Positions 14,301 to 24,705 of a stretch of DNA of 64,000 nt are shown here, piece after piece; the first letter of the stretch is position 1, and each line of letters starts with the position of its first letter. Under the pieces are notes generated by a model. It was not told the DNA's origin. It ran no database searches and was given only the letters and a program-made list of their open reading frames with translations. This stretch comes from Cryptomeria japonica. Its lineage: Eukaryota; Streptophyta; Pinopsida; Cupressales; Cupressaceae. Made by a program: the position numbers and the translations under genes. The stretch is from contig NC_081415.1 of the NCBI RefSeq assembly GCF_030272615.1, forward strand, positions 624,961,740 to 625,025,739. Reading direction: 5' to 3'.

Positions 14301-15474
14301 AAGACAAACAATTCAAATTGAGCGTAAAGTTGAAAAGAGGCTGCATATGGTGAAAAGCCCATTAATAAGGAAAGTTGCTCGCAGCTGTATGTTCTACCAA
14401 TCCATCTGTACGTCTCTCTGAATTTTTGTCATGTAGGAGAATAGAATGTATATAAATCCAGCATAAAAAACAGTTATACTGGGCTTTTCTGGCTGTGAAT
14501 GACGATGACATGCTTAAGAATATGACTTGACATCATTACTGATACTTATGTATAGTGCAAATACTTTAAAATGCATAAATTTTGCCTGTTTTTTAATAGA
14601 ACCAAGCAATCTACAGTTCATAGTGTTATATTGAATATTTGGTGTAAGTTTTTTAATCATCAATAATTTTAATATAATCTATGTTTTGTTATCCTTTTAT
14701 TCATCCTACCATGAATAGAATGTGATCTACAATACCCATAAGAAAAACTTACAAGAAATATTCAATCTTAAAATTCACTCTTCAAATGATCAACCAACTT
14801 CTTTTTTTATTATATGTGGTCATCATGAACTATGTCCAGCAATCCACATGCAACTGCATTGCAAGGCATACGTCAGAACGTTAACTTTTAGTTTGGTGTT
14901 AATCACAGATTTTGAAATAGACAGGAATTCTGAAGTTGGTCACATTCCATAACTAAATCATATGATTCCTATTACAGACAACATATGTTCATCTCTGCAC
15001 ATATTCTTATTCTTTCTCGCTATCTTTTCTATTGAAAATCATTTTGTGCTTCAAATTCTTCTGAATATTATAATAGGAATCTTATTATAGCATTGCTAAC
15101 TTTTGCCAAACTTCTGTGAGATGTCTTTTCCCCGATGTTTTTTCTGTTTAAAAAAACTCGTTGACTCAACTTCCTTTAAAAAGCTCCTTGATTAAACTTC
15201 TTTTGAAAAACTCCCCCTTCCGTTATTTGTTTCATATTGCTTCTATTTATTTACTTATTTGTTTCTTCTTTTGGTTGAAAACACACTTAGAATATACATC
15301 TGGCTGGCGTTTAGGGTTGGGTAAGCCATAGCTATTTTCAACTGTTTAAAAATAAGGTTTAGCCAAAACATAAACACTTCAAAATGTCTTAAACAATCAT
15401 CAATATCTTAATAATTTTTTATTATCTAGAGTTGTTTAGATTCAAATTAAGGAAAACATAATTTTTTATTTTTT
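11378..15474. repeat. Large duplicated block, copy B
   Basis: Near-identical direct copy of 1-4118, offset by about 11.37 kb. It carries the same microsatellite position (12813-12945, different length) and the same candidate two-exon gene on the minus strand (13949-14362). The copies diverge after 15474, where B has AT-rich sequence and A has the 4119-5084 insertion. Confidence 0.85.
13949..14362 (-). CDS. Candidate small two-exon gene, copy B (unknown)
   Basis: Duplicate of the 2584-2997 gene with the same proposed structure: exon 1 14362-14182, exon 2 14091-13949, identical donor and acceptor bases, and again 108 codons including stop. Compared with copy A, I count about six replacement changes (for example Leu4 to Ser, Cys34 to Arg, Gly45 to Val) and about six silent ones. 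No stop or frameshift separates the copies. For an unconstrained sequence about three replacements per silent change would be expected, so there is a weak hint of constraint, though the numbers are small. Function is unknown. Confidence 0.32.
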
Positions 15475-15639
15475 TAATAAAAAATAAAAGATATATTGTA
15501 ATGTAAGATATTTGATCAATTAATTAAAGTGAAATGTATTTATATATGAAATATGATGGCTCATAAATATCAGTAATTATAGATCTTTAATCACCAGCTC
15601 ATTAATCTAGAATAACATATTAAATATTAAAAACTTTCT

Positions 15640-16975
15640 AAGTCAAGGAATCAGATAGCAAGTGGGAAATAGAATATGAATTACTTTTTGGGATGATATC
15701 TGGATTAGTAATGTTGCTCTTGAGTCTATACCTATATTCACTACCTTCAAAGGCCCCACATCAAGACACTTTGGCATTATATAGTTTGATTATATTGACT
15801 GGAATGAGAGACAACCTAAATAGAAGTTTTTTCCTTGGCAATTCTTCATGACTGATGTAGTCAAAAGTCAATTTGTGCAACATTTAAGGGACTGTTGCTT
15901 TTTTAATATTAACAAAATGGATGAAGCCATTTGGAGACCCAATCCTTCAGGCATCTTCTCTATCTTTTCAGCCTATTGCATGATAGAGCAAAACCAAGGA
16001 AAACATAATTTTAGATGGACTCTAATCTAGAACAAAAAAAGTCACTCCTAAAATTACTCATTTTTGGTGGATAGAAAATCACAATAAAAATGTAAGTATT
16101 GACAACAGTTTTAAAAGGGGCTTCAATCTAGTTAATAAATATATTTTACGTTACAACAAGGAGAAGTCAGTGGACCATTTAATTTTATAGTGTAAGGTCA
16201 CTAGAGAAGTCTAGAATGATGTGTTGTCTTCCTTTCAGGTTAATTGGGTTAACTACGTAGCCAAAAGAAGATTTATTGAAATTTGGAGGGATAATATATC
16301 GTTCAAACATCCTGTAATGAAAGAATATGGAACCAAATTCTCACATTTCTTTCCTAGAGAATTTGGAAGAAAAGAAAAAAATGGATTTTTAGGGAAGATA
16401 TGAAGAACAACAAGGACCTCCTACAAATGATCAAAAATGGGAAAAGAGAAATTATTAACCATTTGAAATGTAAATAAGTTTCTTACCCCCCAACCGATGT
16501 TGAGTTATTTTTCAAATTGAATTGGGGAATTACTTGCCAAATGGACAAAAACAAAATCACTAAGATAATTCTAAGGTAACATATTAAATGGAGAAAGCTT
16601 GAAAAGGGATGGATCAAATTAAACTTTGACGGATGTAGCCAAAAAATCTTAGAGTGGATAAAGAAAAATAATGAAACAAACGCATTGTTTCTATGGTGGG
16701 GAATCAAATGGGTCCTTACATATGGTTTTTAGAAAGTGATAATTGAAGGTGATTCTAAGATTGGAGTCAATCTCTTAAAATCTTCCTCACACCCCCTATG
16801 GAAAATATGAAACCTTATTGAAGATAGTAGATGACTCATTACTTATTACCATAATGGAGAGTTAAACATAGATACAGGAAAGGAAATATGTTAGTTGTTG
16901 GTTTGGCTAATGAAGACCTATAATATTTTGAATGCAACTATTGGGAGAACGATAGGATTATACCCCCTCTTACAT
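15640..16975 (+). pseudogene. LINE polyprotein remnant, zinc-binding and RNase H part
   Basis: Read on the plus strand, this is the C-terminal part of a plant LINE ORF2 in several frames. Near 15690-15900 is the region that follows reverse transcriptase. At 15920-15985 comes a W-x-P-x-P-S-G-F-S-x-x-S-A-Y-like motif (IWRPNPSGIFSIFSAYCMI), typical of the zf-RVT segment. Then 16600-16930 carries the RNase H domain: GWIKLNFDGCS, NNETNALF, and further on IIEGDSKIGVNLL, holding the third catalytic Asp. Stops and a deletion of about 70 bases relative to copy A interrupt it. It has no intact start and no visible target duplication. Confidence 0.65.
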
Positions 16976-17281
16976 GGAATATTTTGATCGATGATAGGAA
17001 AGTGATTTTAATTAAACATGCAAGGAAATAAATTAATCAATATTTTGTGGAGTACCTCTATAATCTGGGTAATGATGATGCATAATGAGGTGATTACTCA
17101 TTATGAAATTATGATCACTAAGCCTAGAAAAACATATTAAATGGAAATAAATTGGCAACATGTTAGAAAATATGGAGGCAAGTATAATCATAAATTTGAA
17201 GGAAATATTGATACTTTTCTCAAATTACTATATGGATAATTAATAAAGTGTTGATATACAATCCTGACAAATGTACAAATT
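16976..17281. other. Intergenic, no feature seen
   Basis: AT-rich sequence between the LINE remnant and the first copia LTR. I see no ORF, repeat or RNA gene. The last five bases before the LTR are AAATT. They have no matching duplicate on the far side of the element, because the far LTR is not followed by normal flank. Confidence 0.4.
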
Positions 17282-18644
17282 GTTGGCAACAATGCAAAAA
17301 AATGAGAGGGTGGGGGTGAATGAATTTGCTCAAAAATTCTACACAACTCAAACGTAAATTCAGATCTGATAATTAGCAATGAAAGCATAAATCAACACCA
17401 CATCAATAACACACATAACACCAACATTTTTAACATGGAAAACTCAGTTAAGGGAAAAACTATGGTGGGAACCTACCCACAATGAGATAATACCCTCACC
17501 CTATTAGGAGGAAGTGAAATATTATAATGGGGAATGCACATGCATTCAGGCACACTGCCTAGAGCTCATTGCTCAAATCACAAAACAAGAAGGGCTACAA
17601 CCCTTGGCAAGGCTCACTGCCTTACAAAACAATTGTATTACATCCAAAGAATCATGAATTGATAAATTAACATACCCATATGCCTGGTTACAGTTCTAGT
17701 TAAGCACAAAACACAAAACTCTACTCTTTTGCATTTATTCACACTTCTTCACACTTCTCTTATGCTACTAAAATATCAAATCGATGTTTGCACACATAGG
17801 TACATCTCTCAAATGAATTCTTTTATATATTTAAACAAATCATCAATGTATATTTCAAGGTCAGCTCAACCCTCATCACAAATTACAAAGCAATAACCTC
17901 ACACGCTACAACAATACATGCAAATCAAAACAATGTCAGCTAAGACATAGTTTGGACCTAAATGAATACCACAAACAATAAATAACATCAAGAATTACGC
18001 CTCGAACATCCGCAACATGCTATGATCAACATGAGTGTTGCATAACATGAAGAACACCACTGGATTAATAAAATGATCAATAACGCACACAACGATCAAT
18101 GTGGACTATCAACACTGATAGAACGCGATATAGAAACATCGACAAGAAATGTGAATTACCACAACAACAACTACAACATCACCACATGCTAGAATCTTCA
18201 TCATCATTATACTCAACCTCAAGAACACACAGTGAGATGATTGTCAAACTAAAAAGTTCACTTGTGGACCTCCAAATCACAAACCATCTGAATTGAGGAA
18301 ACATATGAACGTCCCAAACACTCTACCAAATTTGCAAACGAAGATATTGCATTTTTAAAGCAATATGGAGCATAATCTAGAACATTGAACACTACTGACA
18401 ATTGGAAAACCAACCTTAATAGAAAATCACATAACTCGATCATATCACCATATGGATCACTAAAACTTTAGCTGAATCAACTAGAGATACTTATATCAAA
18501 ACCCATTAAACCACAATAGCTCATCTACAACATAGTGATCGAGCCAACTCATCCAATCTGACTACAACACTAGAGTACACAGAATAATATATTAGCATCA
18601 ATGGCAACACATTATTCCAGCAAACTTCTCAATAATATCCAACA
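17282..18644 (-). repeat. 3' LTR of outer copia
   Basis: Reads TG...CA on both ends and is 1363 bases long. It matches 57301-58634 (about 10% different by eye) and, in reverse orientation, the solo LTR at 59766-60962. On the minus strand it begins right after the polypurine tract GCCAAAGGGGGAGGT (18645-18660), which defines it as the 3' LTR. A TATA-like stretch on the minus strand lies near 17826-17838. Confidence 0.85.
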
Positions 18645-19124
18645 ACCTCCCCCTTTGGCATTGATGGCAACATATGAATGTGAAAAACAATCAATGCAAA
18701 GTGTGGAGCATAAAAATGGAACCAAGTAGCTATGACCTAATTCCATTGTTGTGTACATATTGGAATACAAAAGCTCCTAGGGAGATATTTCACTTTGAAC
18801 ACTTCTTGTAAGAGAGAGAGGGTCAAAGAATATCTCTTAGGGTTTCTATTCCTTTGTTGTAATGAAGAGGAGATGTGCAAAATGCAATGATCAACTATGC
18901 TAGGAGATGAGATATGAAGTGCACATAAACCAAAAATGTAGTTTCTGCCTAAATTGAAACTAAAATAGTAAAAGAAGGATTGAAAAACAGACTCAAAGGT
19001 GCACTTGATGCAAAACTAAAAGATCCTAGGGCACTAGGCACCCCTGTCCCTCTGCTTACAAGAATTTGATCTTCTGAATCTGAGGTCTTGAGGGCTTGAT
19101 ATGTAGATTTGACACCTAAAACTA
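18645..19124 (-). other. Outer copia 3' untranslated part and start of LTR-like insert
   Basis: The first 50 or so bases, starting with the polypurine tract, match the sequence to the right of the other LTR (58635-58690). Beyond about 18745 the sequence no longer looks copia-like and seems to belong with 22879-24360 on the other side of the short gypsy. GC-rich GGCACTAGGCACC motifs at about 19025-19060 resemble those at 22891-22930. No coding region is seen. Confidence 0.4.
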
Positions 19125-19934
19125 TGATTTAGGAGCATCCCCAGTCATGAGCAATCTTGAATCAACCAAAAACATTTCCTTTCTTATTTAGTTCTCTGTG
19201 CAGTTTTAGTAATCTTACTGATATGTACCAGTAGTTGCTTGTTCTTAATGGCAGATCTTACTTGCAATTTCTTGGTGGTTTCATGTGGTTGATTTTAGAT
19301 TTCTAGTTCATTTGGGTTCTTCTCCAGTATGTTATCGCTTCTGGTTGGCTTTTTCTGGGTTCTCGAGACAGCTCTTGTGCTTACCGGTTAGTTTTCATTC
19401 ATTACTAGCATGACTCTTTACATGTGGATCCATCTTGGGTATTGTACGATGTTCCTTGGCATGTGGTTGACCTTCCGACTGAGCCGCATCACTTGGTTGT
19501 TATTTTCCGAAAATATTTCTTAAATCTTAGGGTCGACCTAATAACATGTTTCATTTTCCTACATTGGTGAGTGTAATATTTTGAGGCCGACCCAGATATG
19601 TTCCGATGGGTATAAATATAATGTTATGTAATAATTTGTGGGGGCAGAGGAAGTAGAGCTGAGAATAAGGATTGAGATTCTCATGTTGTGATCCGGCTGA
19701 TTCTTAGAGTCCCGGTTGGATTATATCTAGTTTGAAGCCTACATGTAACCAATTAACTACTAGATGTTCTTTGATGATAATCTGATGATTATCGGATGAT
19801 TGTCAGAAGTTCTATGGCTTGAATATGATATATTTATATGAATTTGTTATGTTTTCTTTTCTTTGCATTATGTCTCTCACGTTGCATAAGCTGGTTGACT
19901 CTTCTGAGGGTTTTTACCAGTTACGGCTGCATCA
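19125..19934 (+). repeat. 5' LTR of short gypsy
   Basis: Matches 22063-22873 along its whole length. A TATA box, GGGTATAAATATAATG, at 19605-19620 is conserved in the other LTR (22545-22560) and is the likely promoter. Confidence 0.85.
19605..19620 (+). promoter_or_regulatory. TATA box in short gypsy 5' LTR
   Basis: GGGTATAAATATAATG is a strong plant-type TATA element, kept in the 3' LTR with one change. It lies about 480 bases into the LTR, as expected for a U3/R boundary. Confidence 0.6.
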
Positions 19935-20163
19935 ATTAGTATCAGAGTTGGTTATGGACCGGTTGGTGGAAGAATCATTTGTGATCATTGAGGCATTCCT
20001 TGAGGTGGACAGATCGCCGATTAGAGGCAGGCTGCATGGGTGTTCCATAGATTGCCGAGGGGAGGCAATTGAAATCGGTAGTCAGATCGCCAAGGTGAGG
20101 CAGTTCACCAGAGTGGAAGGAGAGATTCTGCTAAGGAGAACAAACCCCTGAAGGGTAGAATAG

Positions 20164-21060
20164 ATGATGGAAGACTTCAAGAATGAATTGAGGAATGAAA
20201 TCCAGAATGCTTTGGCCAGTTTGCAAAGAAACCCTAACTCTAAGGATGAGTATGAGGAAGCCGGTAAGAGCTTGAGGAAGTCGAAGGGCCGGAAGATGAG
20301 AGAGGAAATATTCCGAAGAGAAGATGTGCAAGCAAGTAAAGTGCATAAATTTGAGGTTTCTAACTTTTCTGGAATGTTGAACCCGAAGGATCTAATCGAT
20401 TGGATCGGAGAGTTGGAGGACTACTTTGAGTCTGAGCATGTCAAGGACCCACAGAGAGTCTGGTTGGCATAGACCAAGTTGAAAGGGCATGCTGCCTTAT
20501 GGTGGAAAGAGTTGCAGAAAGACAGAGTGGAGAATGGTGAATTGAAGACAAATGGTTGCAAGGTTAAAGGCCAAGGTCATACTGGGAGACTATGAACTGG
20601 AGTTGTTCGAGAAGTTGCAGAACCTAAAATAGAGGAAGATGACTGTAAAGGAATATACTAAGGAATTCTACAAGGTGGTAATCACATCTGGACATAGAGA
20701 GATGGAGAGAGAAAAGGTGGCGAGGTACATCAATGGACTTGATTTTAACATTCAAGATGAGATGAGTATGTTGAAGGTTTAAATAGTTAAAGAAGCTTAC
20801 CATTATGCTTTGAAGGCTGAGCAGAAGGTGAGAAGAAGACAACCAAATAAGGGAAAGGAGAAATTCAAGATGAATGATAGTATGAAGAAACTAGTTGAAT
20901 AAGAGGAGGAAAAGCTTAAGTGGAGTAAAGAATTGGAGCAAAAGGTGCCAAGGAAAGGTAGCAGCAATACCGGTAGAGAATTTCTTGGCAAATATTTTAG
21001 GTGTGGAGAAATTGAACATGGATCTTATGAATTTAAAAAAGTAATGGCAAGAAGTTGTGT
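20164..21060 (+). pseudogene. gag of short gypsy, frameshifted
   Basis: Starts at ATG 20164 with a charged region, then a gypsy capsid segment (about 20340-20520) with FSGMLNPKDLIDWIGELEDY and, after one in-frame TAG, KLKGHAALWWKEL, the usual capsid helix motif. The frame then shifts near 20550 and continues as the capsid C-terminal part (LFEKLQNL, VKEYTKEFYKV, REKVARYINGLDF). Further on, a nucleocapsid remnant (KYFRCGEIEHGSYEF) has lost the last Cys of its CCHC knuckle. At least one frameshift and several TAG or TAA stops interrupt it. Confidence 0.75.
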
Positions 21061-21177
21061 GTAAAGTGAAGAACAGGATGATACTGGATCTGAATGTGCA
21101 CCAGAGCAAGGAGAATCCCTTATGTTTAGAAGAAAGGATACCAGATCTACTCAAAGGCAAAGTCTTTTCCGAATGGT

Positions 21178-21729
21178 ATGCAAATCAGGTGTAAGTGCTG
21201 CAAGGTCATTGTAGATAGTGGAAGTATCGATAATTTAGTATCTGGGGAGATGGTTGAGAATCTTGGGTTGAAGAGGCTTGAGAATCCTTGTCCTTATGAG
21301 GTAAGTTGGTTACAAGATGATCAGAAGTTAGAGATAAAGGAGCAGTGTTGGGTGAGTTTCAATGTTGGGCCTTTCAGAGATGAAGTTTTATGTGATATTG
21401 TGTCAATGAATGTTTGTCATGTCTTGTTCGGAAAACCTTGGCACTATGATAGAGGAGTTATTGATGATAGGAGAAGAAACCTAGTTGCTATTGAAAAGGA
21501 TGGGCATAAGTTCACTTTGATTTCTTTGAAGGAGAAAGAGAAGGAGGTGAAGAATTTGAGTCTTCAGAGGAAGCAGGAAACCAGCGGTAGAGGTTATACC
21601 GCAAGGTTTGAAGGAACCGGTGGTAGAGGTTATACTGAAAGGTTTGAGAAAATCGGTTGCATAGGTTATACCAGAGGTTTTGAAGAAAGATCTGATGGAA
21701 CCAGTTGCAGAGATTATATCAGAGGGTGA
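21178..21729 (+). CDS. Aspartic protease domain of short gypsy
   Basis: An open 183-residue stretch in a third frame relative to gag. It contains the catalytic DSGS (about residues 13-16: VIVDSGSIDNLVS) and the second conserved block HVLFGKPWHYDRG. This is the pepsin-like retropepsin fold of Ty3/gypsy elements, which cleaves the Gag-Pol polyprotein. The ATG is probably an internal Met, not a true start. After it, the C-terminal part has a repeated Gly-Tyr-Thr-rich motif (RGYTARFEG, RGYTERFEK, IGYTRGFEE) of about 14 residues, a small tandem duplication. It ends at a TGA before where RT would begin. Confidence 0.75.
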   Translation: MQIRCKCCKVIVDSGSIDNLVSGEMVENLGLKRLENPCPYEVSWLQDDQKLEIKEQCWVSFNVGPFRDEVLCDIVSMNVCHVLFGKPWHYDRGVIDDRRRNLVAIEKDGHKFTLISLKEKEKEVKNLSLQRKQETSGRGYTARFEGTGGRGYTERFEKIGCIGYTRGFEERSDGTSCRDYIRG

Positions 21730-22062
21730 CATGAGTTGGCAGAAGGATCTGACAGATGAGTTAGATGGACAAATGGAATTGGATGATAGGGAGCTGATGG
21801 TAACAAACTAGATAAGGTCTTGTGGCAGAACCAAATCAAATTGAAAAAACAAAGGCAATGTGTAGATCTGAAGCAAAGAAAGAGAAACGAAGAGGGTCAT
21901 AGGTTCGAGAATTTGGTTGAAGCACCGAGAGAGATAGAGCAGAGATTAGCAGATAAAGAAGATGTTAGGATTAGATATGAGCATGGGATCTTCATCCCGA
22001 ATCCTTTTAGATGTTCATGAGTTTCCTCTCATGGAATATCTTCTTTTTCTACCTAGGTTGTC

Positions 22063-22873
22063 TGATGCAGGAGCATCCCCAGTCGATGAGAAATTTTGCA
22101 TCAACCAAAAATGTTTCCTTTCCTATTTAGTTCTTTGTGCAGTTTCATTATTCTTACTGGTGTGTACTGATAGTTGCTTGTTCTTCATGGAAAATTTTGT
22201 TTGCAGTTTCCTGGCAGTTTCATGTGGTTGATTCCAGATTTCTAGTTCATTTGATTTCTTCTTCGGTATTTGATCGCTTCCGGTTGGTTGTTTCTAGGTT
22301 CCCAGGACAGGTCTTGTGCTTATCGATTGGTTTTCCTTCATTACCGATGTGATCCTTGGCATGTGGATCTATCTTGTGTCTTGTCCAATGCTCCTTGGCA
22401 TGTGGCTGACCTTCCTATTGAACCGCATCGCTTGGTGGTTATTTTCTGGAAAGATTTCTAAAATCTTAGGGCTGACCTAATTACACGTTTCATTTTCCTG
22501 CATTGGTGAATGTAATCTTTTGAGGCTGACCCGAATATGTTTTGGTGGGTATAAATATGATGTTGTTTAATCATTTATGGGGGTAGAGGAAGTAGAACTG
22601 AGAATAAGGATTGAGATTTGCACGTTGTGATCTAACTCATTCTTAGAGTCGTGATTGGATTGTATCTGGCTTGAAGCCTGCATGTAACTGGTTAACTACT
22701 GGATGTTCTTTGATGATAATCTAATGATTACCAGATGATTTCCGAAAGTTATATGGTTTGAATATGATATGTCTATATGAATTTTTATGTTTTCTTGTTG
22801 TTTGCATTGTGTCTCTCTCGCTGCATAAGTTAGTTGACTCTTCTGAGGGTTTTTACCTGTTATAGTTGCATCA
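22063..22873 (+). repeat. 3' LTR of short gypsy
   Basis: Copy of 19125-19934, starting TGATGCAGGAGC and ending GCATCA, followed by AACTA. The segment between the protease stop and this LTR (21730-22062) carries a Lys/Glu-rich ORF remnant but no polymerase motifs. Confidence 0.85.
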
Positions 22874-22878
22874 AACTA

Positions 22879-24360
22879 CAAAACCCTCGGGACCAGGGCA
22901 CCATGCCCTAGTCCTATCTCAGGGTGCCACACCCCTATCTTTAAGATCTAAGATCAGATTTTGGCCCTGAGACTATCTCTATGTCTTCTGTCGAGCCCAA
23001 AATTCATACATCTGCCAGATTCCTGTACTTGCTATAACTTGAAAAATGGTGTCTAGGTGGCTATATAAGGTTTTACCTTATTCAAACCCCTTGTTTTGGT
23101 GATTTCCACCTCTACAAATAGATAATAATGTATTGAAAATGTGTGTTCAAGAATCTTGTGTGTATGCAAGATCCTAAATGAACAAGAAAGTAAATCTAGA
23201 GTTCTACCCTCTGCTTTGGAGATAAAACTCTAATTGATTGTAAATGTTGTTACAAGCTAGGGTTGTCGTTGCACCAAACGATTGACCTATCAATGCTTGA
23301 TACAACCACTATACTTATAGAATCCATAGGAGGTTGTTAAACCAAGTTGCAAATCCCCGCGAGGGATGCTAGCCCATGGCCAACAATCCCCCTCCCAGCG
23401 TCACTCGTTGTTGCCTGCATGATTCGAGCCTATGACCAAGCTCTGATACCACTTGTTACAAGATAGCGTTTCCATTGCACCAAAAGATCGACCTATAAAT
23501 GCCCGATACAACCAATAGACTTATAGAATCCACAGGAGGTTGTTAAACCATGTCGTGAATCCCCGCGAGGGACGCTGGCCCACTGCTAACAAATGTAAGT
23601 GTAAATGCTTCAAATCACAATTGAACTAGAGATCTAAAGCATAATTATAAATCTAAAAATGAATGTTATGAATCTCACACAAAGATATGAAAATAACATG
23701 ATGCCATATCAAACCCTAAGGGAGAGGTACAATCCAATCAACAGTCAGTGATCTCCTATTATTCTTTAATGTCTTCAAAGCTCCTAATTGTTTAATAAAG
23801 GCTTGATAAATTCTTGATGAATGCTTGATTTGTTGTTGTAGACTTCACATAACCTGTACTTTCACTTCACAAGAGGCCCCTTCAATCGCTAGATCTTGGA
23901 TCCTTCAAATGAGGAAAGGAAGACTTTATGTAGGAGATCCTAACTTTGTTTTGAGTCATCGGCTAACATAGAAATGATATTTTTTGACAATCTCTTGGAT
24001 TTGAATATTAAAATCCCACCAAAACATGCTCCCAAAATTCCAAGAGTTTATGGAAATTTGATATGTCTAAATATGCGAAATCGGGCCTTGAAGGTTGAAA
24101 TAAGACATAATTAGGGTATTTGATGAAATGATTAACTGGGAGAATAAAATAAAAAGGGGCACACTTATGGTTCACACTTATGGTAAAGGGCCCAATTTTA
24201 TAGTGTACAATGGTAAAAGAAGACTTTAGATTTAATTAAATTAATTAATTAAATGCTTAAAGGGAATTTTAAATGCAAGATGCAAACACACTAAGGAGGG
24301 TGCTAACCTAAGTGTAGAATTGTACCACCCAATTAAGGGTGTCCAATTTACAATGCTACA
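22879..24360 (+). repeat. Unassigned LTR-like sequence carrying the TRIM
   Basis: Together with about 18745-19124, this is non-coding sequence that does not belong to the outer copia. It has a GC-rich dyad GGACCAGGGCACCATGCCCT at 22892-22911, then a TATA box (TATATAAGG, 23061-23069) about 150 bases downstream. The younger gypsy LTR at 32463 has the same order and orientation. I therefore suspect a solo LTR of a related gypsy, but I could not fix its ends or find a target duplication. From 23597 to 24360 it is AT-rich with no ORF. Confidence 0.35.
23248..23591 (-). mobile_element. TRIM (terminal-repeat retrotransposon in miniature)
   Basis: A complete 344-base element with two 138-base LTRs (23248-23385 and 23454-23591), both TG...CA, around a 68-base middle. 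On the minus strand the 5' LTR is followed after two bases by TGGTATCAGAGC, the initiator tRNA-Met primer site. The 3' LTR is preceded by the polypurine tract GCTGGGAGGGGGAT. Perfect AATGT duplications flank it (23243-23247, 23592-23596). It has no coding capacity, as expected for a TRIM, and would depend on an autonomous element's proteins. Confidence 0.92.
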
Positions 24361-24705
24361 CATGGAAAGAAATAAACAACCAAGAATCTCCTACTAATAT
24401 TATGCACACAACTCAACATAAGACTCTCTCTCCCATAGGGTTTTTCACATGACTCTCTCCCCCTTTGACATCAATGCAAAAGGGTCATAAGCAAAACATT
24501 ATTTTCTCTCCCTTAGAACAAACTCACAAATCTGAACACTTGAACCACAATAGTGATTACTTCCCTTGAGTAGTAGCCTCATTCATCAATCTAGATCACA
24601 AGATATCTCTGTGAATTTCACTGGACTAGTGCAATTCCATGCATCTTAGTTCTCATTCGGAGGGGCAATAACCCCTAACTTCTCTCTGAGATACTCAAAT
24701 GTATC
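24361..24705 (-). pseudogene. C-terminal end of outer copia RNase H and 3' UTR
   Basis: On the minus strand, 24705-24646 encodes the last 19 codons of the outer copia polyprotein (TFEYLREKLGVIAPPNEN, then TAA). The sequence after the stop includes a second polypurine-like tract, TCAAAGGGGGAGAGAG, at about 24444-24459, also seen at the equivalent place in the inner copia (50940-50956). The coding part is contiguous with 45278 once the gypsy is removed. GTATC at 24701-24705 is one copy of that gypsy's target duplication. Confidence 0.75.

Larger units (their letters stand above)
19125..22873 (+). mobile_element. Short gypsy element lacking reverse transcriptase
   Basis: An element of 3749 bases with LTRs at 19125-19934 (810 bases) and 22063-22873 (811 bases), both TG...CA, flanked by a perfect AACTA duplication (19120-19124 and 22874-22878). 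The start of the internal region, ATTAGTATCAGAGTTGG, is close to the TGGTATCAGAG site used with initiator tRNA-Met. It encodes gag and an aspartic protease only. RT, RNase H and integrase are missing, so it could move only with help from a relative. Frame breaks in gag mean it is now dead as a protein source. Confidence 0.88.

Noticed and set aside
23246-23600. tRNA-like reading of CTCTGATACCACTT
   Set aside because: This is the reverse of the TGGTATCAGAGC primer site in the TRIM, not a tRNA gene. No cloverleaf can be formed.
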